Notes: generated by a model from the letters alone, not told the origin. Positions 8,110 to 16,629 are shown, counted from the stretch's first letter. The stretch: DNA of 44,491 bases from an uncultured Bacteroidales bacterium (GCA_947072905.1 CAMTKF010000018.1:1-44491); one strand, 5' to 3'. Numbers and translations are program-made.

Positions 8110-8167
8110 TATAAACGTACGAATCTACAAAACATTACGTAATGTATAAACGTACAAATTTACAAAA
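8110..8167 (-). promoter_or_regulatory. upp promoter with 23-bp direct repeat and palindrome
   Basis: Two near-identical 23-bp blocks (8110-8132 and 8145-8167, 21 of 23 equal, both beginning TATAAACGTAC) flank the perfect palindrome ACATTACGTAATGT (8132-8145). On the minus strand the distal copy contains TAAATTTG (8162 to 8155), a good -7 element; the proximal copy has the degenerate TAGATTCG at the same place. The period is 35 bp. Confidence 0.6.
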
Positions 8168-8205
8168 TTTTCATAAGAATCAAGCTCTGTTTAAATCATT
8201 TTATT

Positions 8206-8214
8206 TAACTTTGC
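8206..8214 (+). promoter_or_regulatory. -7 element for panB
   Basis: TAACTTTGC is a perfect -7 match, 55 bp upstream of the panB ATG, and diverges from the upp promoter. Confidence 0.7.
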
Positions 8215-8268
8215 ACAATTTTTAAAATATTTCCGAGTCTATCATACTCGGCATTCTTTAAAACAGAT

Positions 8269-9090
8269 ATGTCAACAAACACAACCGACAACGCTCGCAA
8301 GGTGACCACCATACGCCTGAGCGAGATGAAACAGCGCGGCGAGAAGATAGCAATGCTCACCGCATACGACTACTCACTGGCCCGCCTCGTAGACGAAGCC
8401 GGCATCGACGTAATCCTTGTGGGCGACTCTGCCTCAAACGTAATGATCGGCAACCCCACCACCCTGCCTATCACCCTCGACCAGATGATATACCACGCCA
8501 AGTGCGTGACCAACGGCACCAAGCGCGCCCTGGTGGTATGCGACATGCCTTTCGGCTCGTATCAGGGCAACTCCAAGGAAGCCCTCTCGTCGGCCATCCG
8601 CATAATGAAAGAAAGCGGGGCCGAAGCCGTTAAGATAGAAGGCGGCTCAGAGATACGCGAATCTATCGAACGCATACTCACCGCCGGCATTCCCGTAATG
8701 GGACATCTGGGCCTTACCCCCCAGTCAATCAATAAATTCGGCACATACAACGTGCGCGCCAAGAACGAAGCCGAAGCCGCCAAGCTGCTCGAGGATGCAA
8801 AAATGCTCGAAGAAATAGGATGCTTCGCGCTGGTGCTGGAGAAAATCCCCGCCAAGCTTGCCAAGCAGGTGGCAGAATCAATCTCGATTCCCGTAATCGG
8901 CATTGGCGCCGGCTCGGGTGTCGACGGACAGGTACTGGTGCTTCAGGACATGCTGGGCATCAACAAAGGCTTCTCGCCCAAGTTCCTGCGCCGCTATGCC
9001 GACCTTGCCACAGTGATAGACGACGCCATCACCTCTTACATCTCAGATGTGAAAAGCGTCGACTTCCCCAACGAAAACGAACAATATTAA
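8269..9090 (+). CDS. panB: 3-methyl-2-oxobutanoate hydroxymethyltransferase
   Basis: First step of pantothenate synthesis: ketopantoate from alpha-ketoisovalerate and methylene-tetrahydrofolate. The 273-aa TIM-barrel enzyme shows [32 protein letters not shown] (metal-binding Asp), [11 protein letters not shown], the AVKIEGG segment with catalytic-region Lys/Glu, [10 protein letters not shown], and the terminal [22 protein letters not shown]. Single gene with its own promoter and followed by a terminator hairpin; the other pan genes are not in the window. Confidence 0.97.
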   Translation: MSTNTTDNARKVTTIRLSEMKQRGEKIAMLTAYDYSLARLVDEAGIDVILVGDSASNVMIGNPTTLPITLDQMIYHAKCVTNGTKRALVVCDMPFGSYQGNSKEALSSAIRIMKESGAEAVKIEGGSEIRESIERILTAGIPVMGHLGLTPQSINKFGTYNVRAKNEAEAAKLLEDAKMLEEIGCFALVLEKIPAKLAKQVAESISIPVIGIGAGSGVDGQVLVLQDMLGINKGFSPKFLRRYADLATVIDDAITSYISDVKSVDFPNENEQY

Positions 9091-9111
9091 TCTTAGACCT
9101 GATAAAGCTCC

Positions 9112-9145
9112 AATCCATGTATCTCCAATGCGGGATACATGGATT
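9112..9145 (+). terminator. panB terminator hairpin
   Basis: Arms AATCCATGTAT (9112-9122) and ATACATGGATT (9135-9145) form a perfect 11-bp stem with a 12-nt loop, followed by TATTTTGT. Confidence 0.7.
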
Positions 9146-9214
9146 TATTTTGTCCTGTTTGGAAAATTTGTTAGCAAAAAATGTGATTTTTTACTAACAA
9201 CAGAATAAAATGAC

Positions 9215-9223
9215 TAAATTTGC
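9215..9223 (+). promoter_or_regulatory. -7 element for the phospholipase A gene
   Basis: TAAATTTGC lies 20 bp upstream of the ATG at 9243. It overlaps the reading frame if the upstream ATG at 9210 were used, so it argues for 9243. Confidence 0.65.
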
Positions 9224-9242
9224 AGCATATAAACGGAAAATA

Positions 9243-10085
9243 ATGAAACGCATTGCTCTTATAATCTTTTTTGTGGCCGCAATCTTAGCGCCCTACTCCA
9301 TACAAGCCCAGATAATATCTGATGACAGCGAACGTTTCAATCCCGACAGCATACGCCGCGACTTCAAGAATCAGCCTTATTTCGGCTTGTACAAGGACAA
9401 CTACTTCATTTTCGGTCCGCCTATAGGGCCAAAACCCACCAAGGAGAATACCAACATCAAATTCCAGATATCCATAGCGCAGCGACTCACCAATGCCACG
9501 CTGCCCGGCGGTACATTCCTGTATCTGTTTTATTCGCAGAAATGCTTCTGGAACGTTCTCGAGAACTCCATGCCCATGACCGACCTCAACTTCAACCCGG
9601 GTATCGGTATTACCAAGCCCCTGTTTGTGAAAAACAGGTATGTGGGTAAGCTGAGCCTGATACTCGAGCACGAGAGCAACGGCCGCGACAGTATATGGTC
9701 GCGCTCATGGAACAAGGTGTCGCTCGCGGCCAATATCATAGTAGACCCTCACCTCAGTGTGGCCGGCAAGGTATGGATTCCCATTATCGACGGACAGAAC
9801 AACCGCGACATCCTGCACTACTGCGGCATATATCAGACCTCGGTGCAGGTAAACAGCACCAACCGCAAGTTCTCGGGCTCGCTCACGCTGGTGAAGCGTC
9901 TGGGCAACTTCTTCAATTACAACACCATACTCGAATTGGCCTACCGCTTCTCGCGCAAGAGCAACCAATACCTTTTCCTGCAATACTACAACGGCTACGG
10001 CGAGGGACTGCTCGACTACAAGGTGTGGAAATCGCAGGTGCGCATAGGCATAGTGATCAAGCCACAACTGTTCAGCGACTTCTAA
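9243..10085 (+). CDS. pldA: Outer membrane phospholipase A (PldA/OMPLA family)
   Basis: A 280-aa outer-membrane beta-barrel phospholipase that hydrolyses phospholipids reaching the outer leaflet. It has a signal peptide (IALIIFFVAAILAPYSIQAQ). The active-site block LEHESNGRDSIWSRSWNKV carries the OMPLA motif HxSNGxxxxxSRSWN, with catalytic His and Ser. The second hallmark YYNGYGEGLLDY carries the conserved NGYGE..xDY calcium/active-site region. The protein ends in Phe, as barrels often do. I chose ATG at 9243 over 9210 because the promoter element covers the latter. Stand-alone gene; a palindromic repeat region follows at once. Confidence 0.92.
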   Translation: MKRIALIIFFVAAILAPYSIQAQIISDDSERFNPDSIRRDFKNQPYFGLYKDNYFIFGPPIGPKPTKENTNIKFQISIAQRLTNATLPGGTFLYLFYSQKCFWNVLENSMPMTDLNFNPGIGITKPLFVKNRYVGKLSLILEHESNGRDSIWSRSWNKVSLAANIIVDPHLSVAGKVWIPIIDGQNNRDILHYCGIYQTSVQVNSTNRKFSGSLTLVKRLGNFFNYNTILELAYRFSRKSNQYLFLQYYNGYGEGLLDYKVWKSQVRIGIVIKPQLFSDF

Positions 10086-10090
10086 GTGCT

Positions 10091-10279
10091 GTACATACCC
10101 GGTAAGCGATACCATACAAAAAATGGCATTCGCAGAAAGCCGATTATACAGTAGGGCAAACTCTTCCTATTTAGACGGCTTTCTACGAATGCCCTATGTT
10201 GGGGTACGACCGTCCGGGCATGTCCTCCCTACGGTCGTACATACCCGGCTACTAGCTTACAGGCTTCCTTCGGATGCCA
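10091..10279. repeat. Palindromic intergenic repeat, copy A
   Basis: A 18-bp inverted pair (10125-10142 with 10176-10193, 17 of 18 paired) forms a long hairpin. A second inverted pair follows: GTACGACCG (10204-10212) with CGGTCGTAC (10232-10240). It ends in an outer-arm block (10252-10278, CTTACAGG...CGGATGCC) that matches the right arm of copy C. Fragments of 'CATACCCGG' occur at both ends. The outer left arm is missing, so this copy looks partial. Confidence 0.75.
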
Positions 10280-10433
10280 ACTTCCCGACAACCAAGGCAT
10301 TCCCCCCTATCCAATAAAAAACACGCCCAAAATGATGGTACTGCAGCTCAGGGCATGAGCTTCCTCGAGATACCATGCTGTTATAATCTCACCATCAATA
10401 TCGAAGTTCTGACATACCATCTTAATAACACAG

Positions 10434-10465
10434 TCGGCGCGGATTCATGCAAGAGTCCGCGCCGA
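10434..10465 (-). terminator. glgB terminator hairpin
   Basis: Arms TCGGCGCGGA (10434-10443) and TCCGCGCCGA (10456-10465) form a perfect 10-bp GC-rich stem 23 bp after the glgB stop. The downstream T-run is weak. Confidence 0.6.
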
Positions 10466-10488
10466 TTGTATCTATCTATGTATCTGTC

Positions 10489-12570
10489 TTATTTCTTGGC
10501 CGAACTGCGGCGTCCGGGTTTGTGCTTTTTGAGCACCATGGCGCTGCGGGCCGGTATGTACAGGCGCAGCCATTCTACGCCGGCGGGCGAGTAAAGCTCA
10601 TCGGGTTGGGTGAAGTGCTCAACATGCTCGTCGATGTTGCCATATCCGCCAAAGGCGGGATTGTCGGTGGACAGCACTACATCGTACACACCGCCGGGGG
10701 CGAGGATGCCGTAGCCGTCAAACGACTTGAATGGATTGAAGTTGAACACAAACACGAGGTCGCCGCGCATGAATGCCAGCACCTGGTCGTCGTCCTTCTC
10801 CCACAACTTGCGCATGGGCAGTGACTGGAAGTTGTACACACCCGACACAAGCTCTACCATGGCATTGTCGAAGGCATTGAGATACTTGTACTTGAGGTCT
10901 TCACGGTCTACGAGGTCCCACTGTCGGCGGGCATACTTGTAGCTCCATCCGTTGCCCTCGCGCGGGAAGTCAATCCACTCGGGATGTCCGAATTCGTTAC
11001 CCATGAAGTTGAGGTAACCGCCGTTGATAGAGGCCAGGGTCACCAGGCGAATCATCTTGTGCAGAGCCATGCCGCGGGCTACGGTCATATCGTCGTCGTC
11101 CACACTCATGTGCCAGTACATCTTATCGTCTATAAGGCGGAAAATAACAGTCTTGTCGCCTACAAGCGCCTGGTCGTGGCTCTCGACGTATGAAATGGTC
11201 TTCTCGTCGGCGCGGCGGTTGGTGAGTTCCCAATATATTGAAGTCGGATGCCAGTCTTCGTCTTTCTTCTCCTTGAGTGTCTTGATCCAGTAGTCGGGTA
11301 TACCCATGGCCATACGGTAGTCGAAGCCTATGCCGCCGTCGGCAAAGGGCAGAGCCAGGCCGGGCATACCGCTCATTTCCTCGGCAATGGTGATGGCTCG
11401 CGGATTCAGCTCGTGTATGAGCTTGTTGGCCAGTGTGAGGTAAGTGATGGCATTCACATCCTGACCGCCGTTGTAATAATCGCCATAGCCGCCGAATGCC
11501 TGTCCGAGGCCGTGGTTATAGTAGAGCATTGAGGTAACACCGTCGAAACGGAAACCGTCAAAACGGAACTCCTCAATCCAGTATTTGCAGTTTGAGAGCA
11601 GGAAGTGCATCACCTCGTCCTTGCCGTAGTCGAAGCAAAGCGAGTCCCATGCCGGGTGCTCGCGGCGTCCGTCACCGTAGAAGTATTGGTCATACGAACC
11701 GTCGAGGCGGCCGAGGCCCTCGTTCTCGTTCTTCACCGCGTGCGAGTGTACAATGTCCATTATCACGGCTATTCCCTCGGCATGGGCGGCGTCGATAAGG
11801 CGGCGCAGCTGGTCGGGGGTACCGAAACGGCTCGACGGAGCATAGAAGCTCGATACGTGGTAGCCGAACGAGCCGTAGTAGGGATGCTCCTGTATGGCCA
11901 TTATCTGTATGGCGTTGTAGCCGTCCTTGGCTATGCGGGGCAATACATTCTCGCGGAATTCATCGTAGGTGCCCACGCCCTCGCGGTTCTGGGCCATGCC
12001 TATGTGACATTCGTATATGAGCAGGGGCTTGGTATCGGGCTTGAAATCGGTCACAGCCCACTTGTAGGGTTCTTTGGGCGCCCACACCTGTGCTGCGAAC
12101 AGATGGGTTACGGGGTCTTGTATCACACGGTCGGCGTATGCGGGGATGCGCTCGCCGCTGCCGCCTTCCCATTCCACAAGCATCTTGTAGTTCTGGCCGT
12201 CCTTGAATGCACGGGGTCCCCAGCTGCCTTCCCACACACCGTTGTCGATGCGTTTGAGGGTATATTTGGCAGTAGACTGCCAATCTGAGAAATCGCCTAT
12301 AAGGGTGATTTTGGTGGCGTTGGGAGCCCATTCGCGGAACACCCAGCGACCCTCGGCTGTGCGGTGCAGCCCGAAATAGCGGTGGGCGTTGGCAAACTCG
12401 CTCAGCGAGCCTGAGGCTGAAGTAAGACGTTTTTCGGCATCAATGGCATCCTTATGGCGCCCGGTGATAGCATCGGCGTATGGTTCGAGCCATGGGTCGT
12501 TCTTTATGATAGGCAGAACTTTGGGACGGCGCTTGCGCTTTGCCGTGCCCCGGGTTGAATCTGTTGGCAT
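10489..12570 (-). CDS. glgB: 1,4-alpha-glucan branching enzyme, eukaryote-like (GH13_8) type
   Basis: Introduces alpha-1,6 branches into glycogen. The 693-aa protein has an N-terminal helical segment, a CBM48 (around 65-165, with FREWAPNATKITLIGDFSDW), a GH13 barrel and a C-terminal beta domain. Catalytic features are FDGFRFDGV (nucleophile Asp343), TIAEEMSG (Glu397/398) and VESHDQALVGDK (Asp466). The VESHDQALVGDK, NGGYLNFMGNEFGHPEW and IDFPREGN strings are those of the eukaryotic branching enzyme group rather than of E. coli GlgB. The first 20 residues are Lys/Arg-rich. Single gene with a minus-strand promoter at 12609-12617 and its own terminator; no other glycogen genes are nearby. Confidence 0.95.
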   Translation of the reverse strand: MPTDSTRGTAKRKRRPKVLPIIKNDPWLEPYADAITGRHKDAIDAEKRLTSASGSLSEFANAHRYFGLHRTAEGRWVFREWAPNATKITLIGDFSDWQSTAKYTLKRIDNGVWEGSWGPRAFKDGQNYKMLVEWEGGSGERIPAYADRVIQDPVTHLFAAQVWAPKEPYKWAVTDFKPDTKPLLIYECHIGMAQNREGVGTYDEFRENVLPRIAKDGYNAIQIMAIQEHPYYGSFGYHVSSFYAPSSRFGTPDQLRRLIDAAHAEGIAVIMDIVHSHAVKNENEGLGRLDGSYDQYFYGDGRREHPAWDSLCFDYGKDEVMHFLLSNCKYWIEEFRFDGFRFDGVTSMLYYNHGLGQAFGGYGDYYNGGQDVNAITYLTLANKLIHELNPRAITIAEEMSGMPGLALPFADGGIGFDYRMAMGIPDYWIKTLKEKKDEDWHPTSIYWELTNRRADEKTISYVESHDQALVGDKTVIFRLIDDKMYWHMSVDDDDMTVARGMALHKMIRLVTLASINGGYLNFMGNEFGHPEWIDFPREGNGWSYKYARRQWDLVDREDLKYKYLNAFDNAMVELVSGVYNFQSLPMRKLWEKDDDQVLAFMRGDLVFVFNFNPFKSFDGYGILAPGGVYDVVLSTDNPAFGGYGNIDEHVEHFTQPDELYSPAGVEWLRLYIPARSAMVLKKHKPGRRSSAKK

Positions 12571-12608
12571 ATATTGTTATAGGGTTATGGTTGTCTGTTT
12601 TGAATAAC

Positions 12609-12617
12609 GCAAACTTA
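12609..12617 (-). promoter_or_regulatory. -7 element for glgB
   Basis: Minus strand TAAGTTTGC, 38 bp upstream of the glgB ATG. Confidence 0.6.
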
Positions 12618-12743
12618 ATCAAAAAAATCGGAATAATGTATGATTTAACATTTCTTAAAATGCCAAATCCAATATTTTTTATACAATAAGTCATAATTTA
12701 TGAAAAATTTCACAAAAACTGCGGTTATTACAATTATTTGATA

Positions 12744-12752
12744 TAACTTTGC
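12744..12752 (+). promoter_or_regulatory. -7 element for the phospholipid gene cluster
   Basis: TAACTTTGC is a perfect match, 29 bp upstream of the phosphatidylserine decarboxylase ATG. It diverges from the glgB promoter across a very AT-rich spacer. Confidence 0.7.
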
Positions 12753-12781
12753 ATTTGGTTATAACCTGATTTGACACACTG

Positions 12782-13450
12782 ATGAGAGTAAAAATTCACC
12801 ACGAAGGCACTAACATTCTTGTCGTATCCGCTATAGCGATAGCTGTAGTGGTGCTACCTTTGTGGCTGTGGGTTAGGCCGATGGTATGGCCCATATCAGT
12901 CACTGCAGTGCTTGGTGTGCTGTATCTGCTCACGGTCAATTTCTTCCGTTCGCCCCGCCGCCACTTTGAAGGCGACCCCCACAATGCAGTGGTGGCAAGC
13001 GCCGACGGCACTGTGGTAGCTCTCGAAGAGGTCTACGAGCCCGAGTATCTGAAGTGCCGCTGCCTGCAACTGTCTATTTTCATGAGCGTACTCAACGTTC
13101 ACGCCAATTGGTTTCCGGTAAACGGCGAGGTGATTCATACCGCCCACCATTCGGGCCGCTTCATGGGCGCATATCTGCCCAAGTCGAGCACCGAGAACGA
13201 GCGTTCTACCGTGGTAATCCGCACACCCGAGGGCCAGCTGGTACTTGTAAGGCAGATTGCCGGAGCCATCGCCCGCCGCATAGTGACTTATGCCGAAAAA
13301 GGCACCGAAGCTTGTATCGACGACCACATGGGCTTCATCAAGTTCGGCTCAAGAGTAGATATATATCTGCCCCTTGGCACCGAAACTTACGTGAACCTGG
13401 GCGACAAGACCACCGGCGGAGTCACCCTCATCGGGCGTCTAAGGCCATAA
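12782..13450 (+). CDS. psd: Phosphatidylserine decarboxylase family protein
   Basis: Makes phosphatidylethanolamine from phosphatidylserine at the inner membrane with a pyruvoyl cofactor. The 222-aa length is that of the short 'PSD-related' type. It has N-terminal membrane helices (about residues 11-52), VNFFRSPRR, a central SIFMSVLNVHANWFPVNG block with the conserved His, and the self-cleavage site GFIKFGSRVD (Gly189-Ser190; equivalent of the LGST site). It starts the lipid operon and is followed 45 bp later by pssA, which supplies its substrate. Confidence 0.95.
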   Translation: MRVKIHHEGTNILVVSAIAIAVVVLPLWLWVRPMVWPISVTAVLGVLYLLTVNFFRSPRRHFEGDPHNAVVASADGTVVALEEVYEPEYLKCRCLQLSIFMSVLNVHANWFPVNGEVIHTAHHSGRFMGAYLPKSSTENERSTVVIRTPEGQLVLVRQIAGAIARRIVTYAEKGTEACIDDHMGFIKFGSRVDIYLPLGTETYVNLGDKTTGGVTLIGRLRP

Positions 13451-13495
13451 CTGCTTGAAATCTTCCGGTTTTAACGCACTCTAACACAAAGACAC

Positions 13496-14200
13496 ATGCC
13501 CAATAAAATAATAGGATCAGTACCAAATCTCATCACCCTTTGCAACCTCCTTTCGGGCTGCGTTGCCATATATATGGCATTTCATCTCGATGTGGAGTTC
13601 GGTCCCCTCACCGGCTTGCATTGGTGTTGGATAGCAATAGCGGCCGCAGCGGTGTTTGACTTCTGCGACGGCGCCACAGCCCGACTGCTCAAGGCTTATT
13701 CTGAAATAGGCAAGGAGCTCGACTCGCTCAGCGACCTCGTGAGCTTCGGCGTAGCACCGGGAATGATGATTCTCAACCTTATACTCGGCTACTCCATGCA
13801 CCCCTGGCTATGCTTCGCAGCCCTTCTGATACCGCTGCTGGGTGCATACCGATTGGCCAAATTCAACGTTGACACCACACAGACAACCTCGTTCCGCGGC
13901 TTGCCAATCCCGGCCAACGCCATATTCTGGATAGGACTTGCCGCCTGGATAGGACGCTACGGATACCCCGGCACCGCGGCTATGGTGCTGCTGATTATAG
14001 TGATGTCGTCGATGATGGTGTGCAACATGCGCATGTTCTCGCTGAAATTCAAGAATTTTGACTGGCACGAGAACTTCCGGCGCTACATACTCATACTTGC
14101 AGCCATCTGCTTTGTCATCGTATGGCAGGTTTCAGGCTTTGTATGGGTTATAGCCCTCTATATTTTCATCTCGGCTCTCGGTCGCAAGGAAGCCGAATAA
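13496..14200 (+). CDS. pssA: CDP-diacylglycerol--serine O-phosphatidyltransferase
   Basis: Makes phosphatidylserine from CDP-diacylglycerol and serine. A 234-aa polytopic membrane protein with the CDP-alcohol phosphatidyltransferase signature DGx2ARx8Gx3Dx3D, read here as DGATARLLKAYSEIGKELD followed by SLSD (about residues 61-83). About seven hydrophobic helices. It lies directly downstream of psd in the same orientation, so the two consecutive steps to phosphatidylethanolamine are co-expressed. Confidence 0.96.
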   Translation: MPNKIIGSVPNLITLCNLLSGCVAIYMAFHLDVEFGPLTGLHWCWIAIAAAAVFDFCDGATARLLKAYSEIGKELDSLSDLVSFGVAPGMMILNLILGYSMHPWLCFAALLIPLLGAYRLAKFNVDTTQTTSFRGLPIPANAIFWIGLAAWIGRYGYPGTAAMVLLIIVMSSMMVCNMRMFSLKFKNFDWHENFRRYILILAAICFVIVWQVSGFVWVIALYIFISALGRKEAE

Positions 14201-14224
14201 TTTCCAAGTTTTTTCTCTCCAATA

Positions 14225-14566
14225 ATGGGTACATTCATACTACTTCTTGTAATATTTTTTATAATCATACCGCTGGGTAAGGCTCTTTGGCGCGGATATC
14301 AGTTCCATAAACAATGGAAAAAGGCTACCCGTGGCATGCGCGATGCCTTCAACCAAAGCACTCGCCAACAGTCGGCCGGCGCAGGCTCACAAAAGTCGCA
14401 GTCGTCTCGCTTCAAAAAGAAGAAGATCAATCCCGACGTGGGCGAATACGTGGTATTCGAGGAAATATCGTGCAACGTAGGCCAAAGCTCGGCCGAAGCC
14501 GGCTCTGAAACCCGCTACAGCTCTGAGTCGCAGGTTGAAGACGCCGTGTGGGAAGACATCAAATAA
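14225..14566 (+). CDS. DUF4834 family small membrane protein
   Basis: A 113-aa protein with one N-terminal transmembrane helix (residues 3-20, FILLLVIFFIIIPLGKA), then a charged region with RFKKKKINPDVGEYVVFEE. This layout matches the DUF4834 family, a Bacteroidetes-specific group of unknown function often found just after pssA. It lies 24 bp after pssA and 12 bp before the DUF2461 gene, so it is in the same operon. Confidence 0.85.
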   Translation: MGTFILLLVIFFIIIPLGKALWRGYQFHKQWKKATRGMRDAFNQSTRQQSAGAGSQKSQSSRFKKKKINPDVGEYVVFEEISCNVGQSSAEAGSETRYSSESQVEDAVWEDIK

Positions 14567-14578
14567 GCCGATTGACCT

Positions 14579-15244
14579 ATGACACCCGAATACATCAGAT
14601 TCCTGCGCGAATTGCGCGACAACAACAACCGTCCCTGGTTCAAGTTGCATAAAGACGAGTTCGACGCTCTGCGCGCTCAGTGGATTGCCGACATCGATAC
14701 CCTTATAGCCAAGTGCTCGCAGTGGGAGCCGGCTTTCGGTATGCTCTCGGGCAAGGAGTGCGTATACCGCATCTACCGCGACACTCGTTTCTCGCTCGAC
14801 AAAACTCCCTACAAGACTCACTTCTCGGCCGGCCTGTCGCCCAAAGGACGCACCAACGCCGTGGCCGGATATTACATATCGGCCGGTTTTGAAGAAGGGT
14901 TCACCGGCATATACGGCGGTATCTGGAATCCCGACGCTGCCATGCTGCGCAAGCTGCGCCACGCCATTGCCGACAACGACGACGAATTCAACGAAATAAT
15001 AAACAATCCCGAATTTGTAAGCGCATTTCCCGCATGGTGCGGACGCTCGCTCAAGACCATTCCCAAAGGCTGGCCCAAAGACCACCCCATGGCTCATGCC
15101 CTGAGGCTGATAGACATAGGCCGCGAACACCTTGTGGCACCGGAGTTTTTCACACAACCCGACTGGACCGACCAAGCCTCGCACCTGATGCAGATATTCA
15201 AGCCGCTCAACGACTTCATAAACTACTCCCTCTTTGAGGAATAA
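14579..15244 (+). CDS. DUF2461 (TIGR02453) family protein
   Basis: A 221-aa protein with the features of the widespread DUF2461 family of unknown function: FLRELRDNNNRPWFKLHKDEFD at the N-terminus, VYRIYRDTRFSLDKTPYKTH in the middle, and GFYIS-like YYISAGFEEGFTGIYGGIW after it. No catalytic function is established for the family. Last gene of the psd-pssA-DUF4834-DUF2461 cluster. No clear terminator was found after it. Confidence 0.9.
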   Translation: MTPEYIRFLRELRDNNNRPWFKLHKDEFDALRAQWIADIDTLIAKCSQWEPAFGMLSGKECVYRIYRDTRFSLDKTPYKTHFSAGLSPKGRTNAVAGYYISAGFEEGFTGIYGGIWNPDAAMLRKLRHAIADNDDEFNEIINNPEFVSAFPAWCGRSLKTIPKGWPKDHPMAHALRLIDIGREHLVAPEFFTQPDWTDQASHLMQIFKPLNDFINYSLFEE

Positions 15245-15340
15245 TTGACCTGACCCGCTGATTATTCGGCATATAGAAATCTTAAAAAATCTGAATATTG
15301 GCGTAATTCCAACACTTATTTCCGTTTTACTCCAAAAGTT

Positions 15341-15386
15341 TGTCCGTTTTGAAAACTTCAAAATGGACATTTTTTTGTAATTTTGC
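15341..15386 (+). promoter_or_regulatory. RND operon promoter with palindromic operator candidate
   Basis: An inverted repeat TGTCCGTTTTGA (15341-15352) / TCAAAATGGACA (15358-15369), 11 of 12 paired with a 5-nt spacer, sits just upstream of the -7 element TAATTTTGC (15378-15386). A further copy of TCCGTTTT at 15321-15328 is 22 bp upstream (two helical turns). The palindrome covers the -33 zone, so a bound protein would block the polymerase (inference). No regulator gene is adjacent. Confidence 0.65.
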
Positions 15387-15444
15387 ATGTTACAAATTTT
15401 AGAGACTCATTATCAAGATACAAATCTTACAGTAAATATAAATT

Positions 15445-16629
15445 ATGAAGCGTAAATCGTTTACCTTTACCTGCCTCACACTATCGGCTATGGCAATCGC
15501 CTCACTGGCCTCGTGTTCAAACAAGCAGGATGCCGCACCGCAGGCTCAGGCTCCCTCTCTGCAAGTTCTCACCGTTGAGCCTTCAAACTCTGAACTGTTC
15601 AAAAACTACCCGACAACCCTTAAGGGTAAGACCGACATCGAAATCCGTCCTCAGGTAAGCGGATTCATCACCCGTGTACACGTAGACGAAGGTCAGCGCG
15701 TGCGCAAGGGGCAAGCTCTCTTCACCATCGACCAGGTGCAGTACCAGGCCGCCGTTGACCAGGCACAGGCTTCGGTAAACGCAGCCAAGACTGCCGTTGC
15801 CAACGCCCAGATCAATGCCGACAACAACAAGGCACTCTACGACCGCAACATAATCAGCGAAAACACATGGCAGGTGAGCTTCAACCAGCTCCAGCAGGCC
15901 AAAGCTCAGCTCGCACAGGCTCAGGCTATGCTCACCAACGCCAAGAAGAACCTGTCGTACACTGTAGTTACCGCTCCCAGCGATGGTGTTGTAGGAACCA
16001 TTCCCTCGCGCGAAGGCTCGCTCGCATCGCCCTCGTCGGTGACTCCCCTCACCACCATCTCCGACAACTCTGAGATGTACGCCTACTTCTCGCTCACCGA
16101 GAAAGACCTCCTCGATATGACCGACAACGGCACCACCAAGCTCGATGCCGCCATCAAGGCCATGCCCGCTGTGTCTCTCACCCTGGCCGACGGCACCAAA
16201 TATCCCATCCAGGGTAAGGTAGCCACCGTATCGGGTATCATTGACAACTCAACCGGTGCTGCATCGGTCCGCGCCCTCTTCGACAATCCCTCGGGCATGC
16301 TCCGCAGCGGTAACACCGGTATGGTCAACATCCCCGTCACCGCCGAAAACGCCATCGTTATCCCCCAGAAGGCCACTTTCGAAATCCAGGACCTCAAGTA
16401 CGTATTCGTGCTCAACGATTCAAACATGACCGTAAACACACCCATCGAGGTACTTCCCCTCAACGACGGTAAGAACTACGTGATTACCTCGGGCCTCAAG
16501 GCCGGCGACCGCGTGGTTATTGAAGGTGTCGGCACAAGCGTACGCGCAGGCATGCCCGTAAACCCCGTTGACGCCAAGGCTGCCGCAGCCGAAGCACAGC
16601 AGCAACAGCAGGCTCCCGCTCAGAAATAA
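15445..16629 (+). CDS. RND efflux transporter periplasmic adaptor subunit
   Basis: Membrane-fusion (AcrA/MexA-type) lipoprotein of 394 aa linking the inner-membrane pump to the outer-membrane channel. Signal peptide with lipobox LASC (Cys24). It shows the biotinyl-lipoyl half-motif (TDIEIRPQVSGFITRVHVDEGQRVRKGQALF), a long Ala/Gln-rich alpha-hairpin (about 110-165), the second lipoyl half (TVVTAPSDGVVGTIPSREGS), then beta-barrel and membrane-proximal domains. The C-terminus is Ala/Gln-rich. First gene of the efflux operon, downstream of the operator candidate. Substrates cannot be inferred. Confidence 0.95.
   Translation: MKRKSFTFTCLTLSAMAIASLASCSNKQDAAPQAQAPSLQVLTVEPSNSELFKNYPTTLKGKTDIEIRPQVSGFITRVHVDEGQRVRKGQALFTIDQVQYQAAVDQAQASVNAAKTAVANAQINADNNKALYDRNIISENTWQVSFNQLQQAKAQLAQAQAMLTNAKKNLSYTVVTAPSDGVVGTIPSREGSLASPSSVTPLTTISDNSEMYAYFSLTEKDLLDMTDNGTTKLDAAIKAMPAVSLTLADGTKYPIQGKVATVSGIIDNSTGAASVRALFDNPSGMLRSGNTGMVNIPVTAENAIVIPQKATFEIQDLKYVFVLNDSNMTVNTPIEVLPLNDGKNYVITSGLKAGDRVVIEGVGTSVRAGMPVNPVDAKAAAAEAQQQQQAPAQK

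Larger units (their letters stand above)
10086..10488. other. Intergenic region between convergent pldA and glgB
   Basis: Holds palindromic repeat copy A (about 10091-10279) and the glgB terminator (10434-10465). The stretch 10280-10430 shows no gene or clear structure. A 64-codon ORF in the repeat is only a by-product of it. Confidence 0.6.

Noticed and set aside
10123-10317. 64-codon ORF after the phospholipase gene
   Set aside because: Encoded entirely by palindromic repeat copy A.
14387-15388. 333-codon minus-strand ORF across DUF4834 and DUF2461 genes
   Set aside because: It is antisense to two recognisable genes and crosses their gap; no motifs.
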